Assembly: GCF_964204645.1 (NCBI RefSeq)
Contig: NC_134031.1
Location: 15,621,307 to 15,685,306 of the forward strand
Direction: 5' to 3'
Length of the DNA: 64,000 nucleotides
Origin: Tubulanus polymorphus
Lineage: Eukaryota; Nemertea; Palaeonemertea; Tubulaniformes; Tubulanidae
A model generated the notes under the pieces. That model saw only the letters and a list, made by a program, of their open reading frames with translations. It made no database searches and was not told the DNA's origin. Within the stretch, counting starts at the first letter, position 1. Every line of letters starts with the position of its first letter. Below, piece by piece: positions 1 through 13,200 of this stretch. The position numbers were made by a program, and so were the translations under genes.

Positions 1-289
1 CCACGGAATTTCCACATTCCACTCCTTCCCTCTTCTTCCCCGTTCCCTCCCTCGTTCTTGTCCATCGGAAAAAGAAGACGTAGGACCAAAGACATCGGAT
101 ATCCAGTCATGGAAAAAATTGGTTTTTACTTGATCATCTATTATACACTCTGGATTACAGTTTGTTATTCGAAACATTATCTTAAAAACAGATATGATCC
201 GTACTGCATGTGAACTATTACCTCCTCTAATTCACAGTTGAAGTAACACTCATCCAAATGAATCACTAAATGATTTGTTCGGGCTTACA
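1..289. other. No gene recognised
   Basis: AT-rich sequence with no recognisable coding exon. It ends in a possible splice acceptor (ttcgggcttacag) in front of the candidate exon that starts at 290, so it may be intron sequence of a gene entering from the left. Confidence 0.4.
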
Positions 290-469
290 GGAATTATACA
301 GGGAGAAAAAGGATGTCCACTTTCGAACAATCTCTGCCCTCAAGCGTGGACGTCTTTTATGGACAGCCCCTGAGAAATCTGTTACTTCACTAGCTTCTAC
401 CCACGAAGAAAAAAACTGCCTTACCTTACTTCTGACTATGTATAGCAAAACCCTCTCTGAATTAGAATA
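290..469 (+). CDS. Possible terminal coding exon of an unidentified gene
   Basis: An open frame follows a good acceptor and runs 59 codons in phase 0 to a TAA at 467-469. It would encode a basic, Leu-rich C-terminus that begins ELYREKKDVHFRTISALKRG and ends TLSELE. The clean acceptor and unbiased residue make-up fit a last exon of a + strand gene whose other exons lie left of the window. I do not recognise a family and see no strong polyadenylation signal just downstream. It could equally be a chance ORF. Confidence 0.33.
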
Positions 470-1646
470 ATATCACTGTACAGTTTTGATATAATCCTTA
501 TTTTGATGAAACATTGCGTTGAAAACGATAGCATGAAATCCAGTTAGCGTTTTACATGAAGATGACGCTGATGTAGTATAAAACGGCGCGCTTCAAACAG
601 TTCAAAGTACAGTAATTATAAAGTCATCAGTGTCAAACTTTATTAATATGGAAGTATTGAGTCATTGTTTGATATTCATTAGCATTTCGTGCAGATGTTT
701 TGAAAGTCTGTCGTTTCTGTGTCAGCGCCGTTCGTCTTAGTATTATTAACATTTATCTGAACAGGATCATTGTTGCTTTATTTTGAAACAGTGAAATTCA
801 TCGTGTTTCTTTGCGTATTCTATAAGTTCCACCGTGAACAATACACGCCAGATGGTATGTCAAAAGCCGAAAAAGTCACTAGTATCCCAAGCAGACTTGA
901 AATTGAAATTTATTTTCATTGTTACATTATTGGACGTAACATGTATTGATATTCCTACCTGACTTGGGTGGAGTTTCCCCCCCTTCTAACCGAATGCCCT
1001 TTTGAAAATCCCTGCCGAAAAATTCCACCCGTCTCTGACCTATGACGAAAGTCCACAGTCCACAGTACCGCTTGTAGCAGTAACATGCACCTCTGCAAGC
1101 GTATCGAGCCTTTGGCGCTCACCAGGACTATTAAGTGCCTCTTGCCTTTCACATGAGGTCAAAAACCCTTTTCTTCCACCCCTACCTGATAACGAAAAAA
1201 CACGAAAATGTTTATGGCCGAAAAATACAACCACTGCTTACACAATGTATTCGAAAAAAACTCGCAAAAGCATCCATCCATTGATTTTTTATCTACAGCC
1301 TAATAAATAGGTCCAGTGTTTTTGTTGCAGTAACTTAACATCTTTTAATGATGGAGCTGTCTCAAAGTAATTTCCTTTTACGCTCAGACAATAATCAGCA
1401 GTTGAATGTTTTACTTACAATGTGGATTGAATGTAAGTTTCTGAATCTACAGGAAAGAAATATGAAACGAATAAATACTAGGACGTTGAATCGCGTAGTT
1501 ATGATTTCTGAAGTCCGCTTTGTAACGACATAATAAACGGAAATGTTTCGATATCATACATTGAGGATATCAGTCAATTTCGAATGTTAATAGAGTAAAC
1601 AGTTTTAGTCATAAGCGCTGTTCTAATGTTTAGATTAGTTTAGTCT
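470..1646. other. Gene-free stretch
   Basis: No supported gene. The overlapping ORFs around 955-1310 on both strands show no family resemblance and no paired splice sites. The stretch separates the left-edge candidate exon from the - strand exon ending at 1647. Confidence 0.5.
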
Positions 1647-2323
1647 TCATCTGATGATGGTCTCGTTATTTTCTGTTGCGTCGTCATCTTCGTGGTTCGA
1701 CGCGCATTCCGATAGCCAACGGAATATACGCATTTTAGTGGACTGGTCCAGAAACTTGTCGGCATTGTTCGGTAAAGGGAACACGAATACCGGCGGCGGT
1801 TGGCCGGCATCGTCCACGACTTTATTAAACCGCACTTTTTTCGTGGCTGATTCTGAATCGACGCTGTGCCTCCTGGCGTTTAGTCTGGACGGCAGACGCC
1901 CTGATGGACGCCGCGCGGTTCGGTTTTGCGCTTCCGAAGTCGATTTTCGGCCCGTTACATTCGGGGTTTGTAGAACTTTATTGCGCCGTTCGAATTGTCG
2001 AAGCGTCGACATGAAGAACTCGGTGGGAGAGACGTCGGTGTGAGGTGCGTTCGCTTTTTCGGCTTCGTCTCGGCACCAGCCGTTGATGCGACACTGACGG
2101 GAAATGTAATACGATCTTCGGCGAACTGAGTCGCCGCCGTTTTCTCGGCTGGTCTGCTGGTAATGCTGAGACACGCGGGAGTTACTTTGCGGATTTTCCG
2201 CGCGCCTGTAAAGTCGGCTCGACGGGGAATTGGTCAATCGCGGACTCCTCGAAACCGGTAAATCTTGCCGAGACGCGTGAAACGCCAGACTACTCGGTGT
2301 CAGATGCATCATATCAGCTTTCC
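1647..2323 (-). CDS. Unidentified basic, Ser/Arg-rich protein, terminal exon
   Basis: The frame is open from a good acceptor (gatatttcag before 2323) through two adjacent Met codons at 2312 to a TGA at 1647-1649. From the first Met it gives 221 residues; it stays open upstream to the acceptor, so the start may lie in an earlier exon. The N-terminal two-thirds is rich in Ser, Arg and Asn and looks disordered. A KKVRF segment at residues 158-162 fits the RVxF docking motif for protein phosphatase 1. A short ordered-looking patch (STKMRIFRWLSE) is followed by an acidic tail. G+C is higher than in the flanks, as for other coding exons here. No family is recognised. It lies downstream of pappalysin on the same strand and is a separate gene. 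Confidence 0.62.
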
Positions 2324-4231
2324 CTGAAATATCAAGACACCTTTATATTCAATTTTACATCACGTACATTTTTTACCCTAAGATATTTGTTAGTGACATT
2401 TCAAGGTGTCTGAACATCCTTCTGGATATACAGCCTTAATGCCTCTACCCAGGCTCCTGTCACCTCAATGTCTGGTAACCTATTTTGTTATCATTCATTT
2501 TGTACATATTGATGGTGACAAATAAACTACTAAATTAACGACATCGATAACTCACCACTATGTGATATCGGGGGTAACTTAAGCATAATGAAGCCTTCTT
2601 AAGTTATTGTACATATGAAGTCTATAGTATACGAACTAAACTAATTCTCGCTGTGTAGTTAAACACCCGTGCGACTTATTATTATTTTTATTATAACACG
2701 AGTCATTAATGGTCAACGTCCAGTGATTCTCCGCTGCCCCGTCGCATTGACTTTGTTTATCGGCGTAAAACTGCTAAATCAAGATCCCCTCGAAATCTAT
2801 AAAGCCGGACAAATTGTCGCTTTGTTCGTTGTTTACCAAAACTGCAGACGGTTTATACTCGCTTAGCTACATTTTATAATTAATCTTATAATAGAAATTG
2901 TATTACCTTGAGACGGGTTTCTTAAAGAATCACGTGAATACTATTTATGTATGACGTATAGAACGTGTCAAATTCAAACCCCAGGCAATATAAACGCGCT
3001 ATTACGTACCGAGATATGGGGTATGCGGGAGATTATAGAATATATATGGTGACTTCTTTGGTTTCTTGGAATTAGGTTCTTAATTCGTGATCGCTCACAT
3101 TATGCCTTAACGGTTCAAGATTTCCACGAAATTGACTTCGAATCCAAAGGATCCAAATTGCTTTTAGATAGCCTTGTTATGTTGGCTTAGTCAAAAATGA
3201 AAAGTTTTGTCAAACCCATGCCCAGTTTTTGGCTTATGTTTGATACAACTTGAGGTGTCAAAAGTGTAAATTTGTATTCAGTTATGTCTATAACTGATGG
3301 GTCTGTTTAATATCGTTAGCTTGATCATGATTTTAAAAAGTAGGCCTTTTTACTGTCTCGAAAGGCGGCCATTACTTTTGAGCTCAGCAGAGAGGGGAAA
3401 CATCACATTTTTTAGCCTTGAGGCAACCACACACGAGCCGGAAACTGCGTTGCGCACTTTGCGTACGCAGTTTTCGGCTATAGCATACGAACTTTGCGCA
3501 GCGCAAAATGCGTACGCGAAATTCTCTCGTGGGCGGGGGCCTTTACATTCCAACTGACGATGGTTGTTAAACAGGCAAAATTGTGTGTTTATTTGATAGT
3601 AGTTTATTTGAAAAAAAGAACATATCAATCCTCGGGGCTTCTCCAAGTTGATAACGTTGTCTCGCTGTGTATTAATCAGTACCATCTCTCACGAGGAATA
3701 TGCAGTAATTGCAATGATAGATGTTAATGTCTCAATTTTAGTTCTCATCGAATGCCTTCTGACCTTTATATGTACCAAATACGTAAATCATATCTACCTT
3801 CTCCTCCGTGAGCTACCAATACACCGAATATGCGCGCGGAGATGCACCGTTAATTGCTATGTACGTTTTGACTGTTGAAGTGGTCAAGTCGTACCCGGAC
3901 GTAACCACGGTCTGGGTGGACAGGTCATTAACTGATATGGCATTGCCGTAATCCTATTAGCGAATACGGTCTCCAATTGGTAGAAATAACAGCGGAACTA
4001 AATCAGCGGCTTTAGAAGGAATGTATTCAGGATAACGCGTAAAATGAAGTATGTTTTTGACTACACCAAGAAGTGAAGTTCTCAGCTGACATTTTAGAAG
4101 AGAAAGATTCAAATTAACCTTTGTCCACAACACAAAATAATAGTTTATTCTCTTTGTTTCAGTTCAAACGTGTTTCAACACAATCTTAATTACACAGTTA
4201 ATGTTCTATACTATATGATATATGAATTACT
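2324..4231. other. Intergenic or intronic stretch with repeat sequence
   Basis: No coding exon could be supported, although upstream exons of the 1647-2323 gene should lie here or not exist. About 3318-3420 shares a repeat with 8435-8515. A self-complementary stretch (cgcacttttgcgtacgc-like arms) lies near 3440-3530. The 3' UTR of pappalysin begins below 4232. Confidence 0.5.
3318..3420 (+). repeat. Dispersed repeat, copy 1
   Basis: The segment begins tagcttgatcatgatt and contains gagctcagcagagaggggaaa. The same order of motifs recurs near 8435-8515 (tagcttgatcatgatt, then aagctcagcagaaaggagaaa). This is a diverged interspersed repeat of unknown class. Confidence 0.55.
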
Positions 4232-7200
4232 CTAAAGATCGCCTAATCTTCTAGTCTTCACTCGATTCCTTTCGCGAACTTGTCGAACCGGTAGTTGCTT
4301 GTTTTCTTCGGCGGCCGGGTCCTCGCACGTACAGCCCCTCGCGCACTCGGCGTCCTGGTCATTCCCGGCGCGTGTAAACGGCTGGACCGCGCCACCTTCC
4401 ACGGTCGACGCGCAACAGTCGCCGCCATCCCACTGACAATAGGCCCGGTTATTCTTTGCGTCGCACCAACTGTCCCCGATATACATCTGAAAAAGAAAGA
4501 GAGCGAAGCTTCGTGTGGACTTTTTGCTGCCGTAAAACCATTACAATAATGTTTTATACATTGATACCTAGTATTAGTTATACCTAGTTATTTAAGGGGT
4601 TCTGTGGACTACGTCATCAATAGTGGCGTTTCAATGTAACAATTAGAATTTTGGAGTTTATTCTATAATTGAATATATTTCATAACTAATACTTTATTTT
4701 TGATAAGTTTCAAATTATTCTTTTGAGGATGTGCACCACGTCATCAATAAATCGGGGCTAGACTGGTTACCAGTCAATTCAATTATCAATATTCAAATCC
4801 AAAATAGCTTTATTGATCATTCAAACTTTCAAGTTTCATTTTTCTTGTTTCATAAATGATATCGAGAATAACATCGGACAAATCTATAAACATTCATTTT
4901 ACAGATATTGACGTTCCCGAGAAATGAAAGCTTTTGTATCCCTGGCAACGTGTTTTAAATGGAAATGCTAATTATCTAGTTTAAACATGTCAAATCATTT
5001 CGTACAATTTTTGAAAAAGACTTGTAAGATAAAGACCCACTATTTACAGATTTAAAAGTTTCGAAATCAAGAATTTGTCCAATCGTCACACCTGATAATG
5101 ATCTCTTTTGAGAGTTCGAAACGCCGTGTCAATTTAAGTTTTGAACGAATAAATTTTCTATTTAAAACTTTTAAATCAGTATATCGTGGGTTTATATCTA
5201 TTATTATCTCCACTTTTGATAGTAGCCATCTTTGCGAGATAGAATACGGTACAGAATAAGTATACGTACCGCCATACATTTCTCGACGCACCCCAGAGAC
5301 GTAACCGGTGGGAACCACTCTTGCATACCGGTGCACAGAATCTGGTTTTTAGTAAGTTTTTCAGGGCCCGTAATTCTGCCGTAATTCATAACTACATCGT
5401 AGTACTGCATTCTACACGATACCACGCATAACGAACCTTTCAAAACAAAATCATACATCTCGATCAAACTGTATAAATTGGTTAAAGGTTTTTGGAAGAC
5501 ACATCACGGTTATTGGGTTACTAGGCGTTTCGTGTTGATGTGTGGATAATTGTTGGTCCTGAATAACCGTGGGAAGGTTTACAACATACTAAAATGCGAA
5601 TAATTACAACAAGGAGGCATTAGATTTAGTAAAAGATAACCATAACAAAATGAACTACAAAACATCATCGGCTATTTTGGAAGATATCTCTGTTTGAGGA
5701 AATTAGTGAACTATAGCCTATACCATTGGCATTTCAGTAAGGAAGTCCATGCCCAAGGGAAGGCGCCTGCTTGAGACTCGTCAGAGATCAATCTCGTTGA
5801 TGACGTCACGCGTATGATGTCATCAGTATGATTAGGCATACAGTTGTATGCGAAAGTTTACGAGTAAGTGCTCTAATTTCATCCAGAGTAACAAAGTGTT
5901 AAATGGATTTCATTAATTAAGATCATGACCTATTTTTCTTATGACCCCCATCAACCAACAAGTCGAAGACGGGTATCTTGCTAGTGCATAGATATATATG
6001 TTGAGTTCGGTTGGATCTCAATGATTACTCGTAGGTTGGATCGTGGTTTGTTTTTGATACTGACCAATCTTCGTATCTGTACACCTAAATCTAAGTATAT
6101 GATTCGCCGGTGGCTGCGGGCATTTCATTTCACCGAAATCGCACATGGTAAATGTGGAATTCCAGCGTCCGTTCTGGCGGCAAATGATCCACGATGAAGC
6201 CTGAATGATGGATAGAGAACGGATAAAAAAATCATATATACAATATATACTTAACCTAAGACCCATAAGACCTAATGCTAATATTGCTGTTTATGTAGTT
6301 TGCGACGGTCAAAATTGTTATAATGGTTTTGGTACAACCATCAAATGCCGTAGATATTTGGTATATCTATAGTCTTATGTTCAATTGTGGGTTTAGTATA
6401 TCAAATATTGTAAATGGATATCACTAAATCTAAGACACCTAAACCTAAGACCTCGGAAACGTAAGAGGTTCTTAGATTTTAAGTCTTAGGTATAGAAACA
6501 CCCGAAAAATTTCATATCATGAACCGAAGCTCTCGGATAAAACCTAAAGAAACAAATTAAACGTACCCGCGCGGCTCCTGGGCACCGTAAAGCACACGTG
6601 CTCCCGGGTAGCAAATCATTGGTACAGTTATACAGGCCGGAGAATACGCTATTCGGCGGGGGACACTTCACCGGAACGCAAGTTGGACCAAACCATTGTC
6701 CGTTATCATCGCAAACTAAATGAGAAACTCTTCTGAAATCGTAAAATGCATAGAATTTTCAAGTTATATACGTACGAAGTGTTTATGGCATTTTACGGTA
6801 ATTCTTTAACAATTCTGATCATCGCAACCTTCGCATAGGCATATCTTCTACGTGGTAACCTCTTTTGCATTTATATCGACACTTCGTGCCTACAGTGTGG
6901 CTCTCGCGGTCCAGACACGTTCTAGTCACCAAGTGCGCGTCGTCGTCAACTGATGGCGGAGTACAGGTCACCTGACAGAACGCGTCCGGTAACGACCACA
7001 GCCCGTCGGCATCGCACCGGATGATATTGTTGCTTCCTGAAAAGACGAATTTACAGAGTCGGAATATGAGACGGACAACTTCTCTCCGAGTCACAGAACC
7101 TTCTCATAGTTTGGCGGACATGCATTTGGGACATCAACACCCATTACCTACCCCAACCCGCAACATTCAACTGATATTACTGTTCAAAGTCATCACCTGT

Positions 7201-10200
7201 TTCTGGAGAGCACCTTTGATAATAGTTCTACTATCTATGAGGTATACAAATATTTACAACATTTGCAAGCTATAAAAATACATAATCCTATCCTTTCATA
7301 CATCATATGAGAGTTTCTTTGTGCCGTCCGTTGGGTTGACAATAATTTGGCCTCAAAGCTGCTCAACAAATTCACTAGGTAAATAAAATTTCGCATAAAT
7401 TGTAATCTCGAAATTGTATTTCCCTTACCGAACATACGCGCAGGCAGGTTACATTTGAAGGAACATTGACTGCCGTGTTCGGTACCTTCGGGACAGACAA
7501 CCGTAGCGTAGAGGATATCAGGATGCCCGCAATCTACTGGCTTGCAGAGGAGATTGGAAACGGATCCCGATCCCGAATTCACCCATTGCTGTCTCGTACA
7601 CATGACTTCATCTTCGTACGAATCCAACGAATAACTACAAAAAATAGAGCGATATTTCCTTATTCAACTTCAAACGACGAGGACGCGTTTCCGAGACGCT
7701 TTGGATCGAGCCGGCAATACCTAGAGTCTAGAGAATCTGAGATTGGGATAATCCGACAGCGCTAAATACGGAACGTATCTCAACACATCTGGACAATATT
7801 CAGGCAGCCTTTTGGCTATAATGACGAACGATCCTACATTCACTGATATCTAATGTTAATTTTTCTGAATGTTTCTAGATTTATCTAAATCCCATCATCA
7901 AGCTAACGGTAATTCATCTACAGTGAGAATACATCATCAGTCGGTCAGCGTTTTTTCAACTGTCTAAAATAATAAAGACTTTGAAAGTCTAAGCACACTG
8001 CAGATTAGTGACGTACGAGATACGTACCCGGTGTTACAGGCGACTTTACAAGTATCGCCATCTTCGTTCCCCGTGCAAGCAGTTTCTCCGTTGGCTACGT
8101 TCAATTTATTGCAGAGTGGTCTCTTGCAAGTGTAGGCGACGCAGTGTCCGGTATGAGGGTTGTACAGCTCGTTAGTAGCGCAGTTGCCGATAGTGATCGG
8201 ATCTAAGTGTTTCGATGAACGTAAGGTGACGGCGGCGATGGCAATGTGGTACGACCGGAATCTGATTATGACCCCTTTATAAATGCAGTAGAAAAAACAC
8301 CTTATCGAGATGACGTATATTCATTAGGCTAGAATAAGGTGATACATTGTCACTCCTAACCGACTGGGTCATGTTTTGCAAACTGCAATGAAATTTGTAA
8401 CCAGTTCATTTCTATCTGCCCCGGTCTACTATGGCTAGCTTGATCATGATTCTTTAAAAAGTTCAACTTTTAAGCTCAGCAGAAAGGAGAAACGAGATAT
8501 CAATTTTTGGCCAAATGCATTCATCGTTTTAAAAGTTTTGATAATGGATTTAAAACCCAAATTTGAACGATGAAAAATTGAATTAGTTTGTCAAATGAAA
8601 TGGAAATTCAAAAGAAACGATAATGCGGACTCTCTTTAAATACCATCTTCAGGAGTCTTATGAGGTGTCTTTTAATGAATAGATTTAGTTTTTTATCTTT
8701 CAAATGTGTATATAGTTGGTTAGTCTGCTATAGTCTTCACGTCTGAGTGTGGCTATCGGCGGTTTATTTAGATACCTTTCGTCCTGAAGAATGGTTTGCT
8801 CAAATCATGCATCACATCGACAGTTACGGGATTGTCTTTGCATTTCAGTTTCACATCTTTATTGCCTATCGGGTAATTGTTACCGTGTTCGTCAGTCAGT
8901 TCCACCGAGAGGGCTTTCGTTTCCATGCTATACTTCGTTATTCCATCGGAGGCCAGGTGAACCACTACGGCTACCGCGATAACAGGCGTCGAAAACTGAA
9001 CCTAAAGTAAATAATCCAAATAAGTTTTTCTAAAATAGATTTTCGAAACAAACCTCGGTTATTCAGCAAGGTGTGTACACTAGAATCGTAGAGCGACGGA
9101 GATCACTGTGGAAACAACCACTTCCAGTAATGATTTCGCAGGGGCTTGTCACAATAGCTGAGGGCTTAAAATAAAAAAATCGACCCAGGATCCTATGTAC
9201 CACCTATAAAAATTTCTTTATCGGTGGTACCTGGGTCGAATCTTTGATTTTAGACATCCAGCTATCGCGACAAGCCCTCGTGGACTGGATGAAGAACCTA
9301 CCTTGATCCAGAAATTGTCATCTTCGGTATAATGGCCGCATGGATACCACGATAATTGCGTGTCTATTTTTGCCTGACAGGTCTACAAAATGATATTTGA
9401 AAAATAGATCCCACGCTCAGAAAGAAAATCTAGTCCGTAAAGATTTCCTTTAAAGTTAAACATAGATTTCCGACGTTTCGACTATATCGCAATAGTCATT
9501 TCCAGTCAGGAATACTGAAGATGACTCCATTACAGATAGTGATATAGGTATCAATGCGAAAGCCAATGTAACGTTAAGCAAAAACTTTTGTCTCCTTTCG
9601 CTTCAAAATTCATCGCTATTAATCACACAAGTCGGTTTGACGATATACTTACCATAGTTTTCGGCGGTGGACCTATGACAACACTTTCAGGACAATCGTG
9701 TCGTTGGAACTCGGGGTTCGCGACGGCAGATATAGCCCACTGATCGACGAATCCGTCCGGTGTATAAAACCCGCAGTCGTGGATACTCGATCGTTTCTCG
9801 AACTCTTCGCATTCACCGTCGCCGTTATGTAGGTAACAAAGACTAGGTTGCCCTGAAAAATAGGGTTCAACTATGATATGATGATAATGATGTATTTTCA
9901 TACGAAATTTCTACAGAATTCATGAATAAATTACAAAAACATTAAAAATATAATGATATTATATGAAGGACTGCGCAGCACTAATAACGTAAATGAATTA
10001 TTTTCAAATTATTTCTTAAATGTTCAAACATGAAACGTTCGCGCGTGTCTGACAGTCGTTTTAAGTTGAATTACGCGCACCAAGTGCGAGAACGTTCAAA
10101 GATCCATATCATAAAATAAAACATCTACATAATAACTTGAACTATAGAATTATGCGGTATCATGATGCTATATGTGTAGTCATGTAGTTATTTAAGTGCT

Positions 10201-13200
10201 ACTTGCAACAACCGAACTTGTAGTCGAAATGAAGTCTACATAGTAATATGAGTGGGATTCGAGCTGAACAGGTTAGCAGCTCATTGTATGCAGTGCAATT
10301 CATATAACCAGTGAATATACGCATTACTATTCAGCTGCGATGGCCGAGTGGTTAAGGCGTTAGACTTGAAATCTAATGGGATCTTCCCGCGTAGGTTCGA
10401 ACCCTACTCGCAGCGAAATTTTTTCCTGCTATTTTTACCTTTACAATTGAAGAATCTTTCTATTTTACATTTCATAGTACAGCCGTCACCGTCTACAGTA
10501 TTTCCATCATCGCATTCTTCTCCGTTTTCTCTGGAATTGTTTGCAATTACATTTATTACATTATAATCAATCAACTGCTTAAAATCTGCTATAAATGAAC
10601 TTAATGTAATAAATGATCATAAGATAAAAACCCGTTATATATAGATTAAAAGTTTTCAAAAACCGAGATTTTATTCAATCAGGTTTCTAAAACTTTTAAT
10701 CTGTGTATAGTGGATTTTTCTCTCATTATCCGTTGGAGTGTGGTTATTCTAATAATAATGAACGTACTTTTCCATTTTTCCGTTGCCGCAGTAAGGTTGT
10801 CCGTGTTTATATGTGAGTATTGGTGACGGACCACTCGACTTCTTACCCATGATCGCGATCACTTGATATTCGTAAGATTTTCCAACTTCGACATTCCTTG
10901 ATGTAAATTGAAAATTGAAATGGATCGCAAAAGATGTCAAAAATAATACGTCAAACGGGTACTAAGCCTACAATTGATTTTTTCCCGACTCACTAACAAA
11001 AAAGTCAGTAAACCGCAAATAGTATTCTGCTGAAGAGGGTTTAGAGGTAACTGATAGATAGATTCAAGTGACTGTTTATGCCGATCTCACCTGTCCAGAT
11101 ACACCGGGATATTCGTCAATGGATTACTGTGCGTGAACTGCGGGTTTCTGGTTATCTGGTATTTTACTGGTTTACACTGTCGGCACTCGGAATTATCAAG
11201 TCTCGAGACGAGCTGAATGGCGTCTATTGCCACAAGAGAATTTGCCAAAACAACCCTCACCTATTCGATTACAACCAAATATATCAAATTATTCCGCGTA
11301 AATTGAATTCGTTCTGGAAGTGACAATAAGCTCGCTTGCCACGGCATCGTTTTGATGTCGTTCTAATAACGACAGTAGCGGCTCTCGACTATCGCACGTG
11401 CTGCATGCCGTCGGGATTCACCATTTCGCCTTTTCAAGTGCCCTCAAGATATCTTCACGAAATAGCGCGCGCTTATGTGCACAACAGGTTGAAAAAGTTA
11501 ATTAAGTAAATAAATATTCATTCAATGTGATCAATCTTTACTTGAAATTTCCCTTTTTGATATTTTACGTTTCTTAAGTGCCCGAAAAATGCATTAGAAT
11601 AACATGGAATTTCAACATGTTTAAAAATGTTCCAACTTCCAAACTTCGTCTCTGGCAGGGCATGGATATTGGCCCTTTTTTAAAGTTAACGCCCTTTTCA
11701 TTTCTTTGCCCTGTATGTCATTTTAGTGGCCCTGGATCCGCCTCTGAACGGGTGAGTTATCCACGCGTGAACGCGCTCTCTAATTAGGCGCGGACCAGTT
11801 TGACTTGGGTCTGGTCCGGACTGGCTTGACCTGGGCCAAGTCGTCACGCAGTGCGACCGTGGGTTTAAATTCACCTTCTGAACGGACTGGTTTACATCCA
11901 AGCGTGTAGTGTATTCGACATCGCAGTAAGCTTCGATCGGTCCCAGGTGGTGTTTCGAGCCATCAGCCAAGTACAAAACAACATCCTTAACACCGTTCTT
12001 CGCACCCAACGTCAGTCACAATTTCAAACTAACGAAATATATTTCAGAATTTAACGTGAAAATTGGAAGTCAGTTTCCGAACAAAAAGGTTGAAAGGAAT
12101 CTAATCGAATCATTTTGTCACATACCGATGTGGAATAACTTTGTATTCGAAGAAAAGGTCTATGTAACAGTCGTCGAGGCATTCCATACTGGCCGGGGCC
12201 CAGGTGTTAGCACTCAATCCACATTCTTCAGCGTCAGGCCCTCCTGAAAATATCGGTATAAGATGGCCATGAGCCGCGGTCTCACAGTGAGGGGATCACA
12301 TTGACTCGGCTAATCTGGAGGCCAAACGTCTGCGTCGTCACCGTCCTTCTTACCCGTGGCCTGAACTGGAGAATAATCGTGATGGCCGCGGAAATAGTTC
12401 GGCGAAACAGCGCGACTGGCGAACTGGACCAGCGAACCATCCATCTGACAACTATTACATACTTCATTATCCCCGACGATTTTGGTACCGAGTGGAGGAA
12501 CCCAGGATAACGTGGCTGTGCTTGACGTGGTGGTAATTATCTGAAATTATACGAGAATTTACGTTTTTTTTCGGTTCGGACGGAATAAATTATAAAAACT
12601 GCTTTTAAAATACTTGGGCCAGTTGCCCAAAAGTTGGTTTAAGATAACCGATGGATAAATACCATAGTAACAATGAACTTTTGATTGTCATATGTCAATA
12701 ACAGCTTTTGAGCAACTGGCCCCTGTATTTTACCTTAGGTGCCAAAGGAGGTGGCGATGGCGCCTTAACGCGCTGCCAAGGCTGATATACAAGGTCAAGG
12801 TAGCAATGCATTCGCGCCATCTGTTGGTGAGTGAACGAGTCCATACAAGCATCGTCTGAAACATTAGGGATAATTCAAAAAAACGCCAGCGATGAGATTT
12901 GGAAATATCGTATTGAAAACGAAATTCATACCTGCATAACCCATGTAGTTTCGGAATAATGTATTGGTGAAAACCTTGAAACCGCATTGTCCACCGGATA
13001 AAGTATCTGGATCGGAACATTTCATATTTTTGGGGGTGGGCGGTGTGTCGGCGACGAGGTCACCGAGTTCGAGAGACGGTTCAATCTCGAGACATTCGTC
13101 GCTACATTCCATCTCGGTTACACCCCGAAACACGTGCCACAGCCCGAGAGTATGTCCGAGCTCGTGGATTAGATTGTCCGTCTTACCCAGCTTACCGAAC

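Noticed and set aside
7021-7275. 84-codon + strand ORF
   Set aside because: Antisense to pappalysin exon 17 and its intron.
12013-12018. UGA in pappalysin read as selenocysteine
   Set aside because: The aligned family residue is Trp, not Cys, and no selenoprotein is known in this family; I could not identify a SECIS element.
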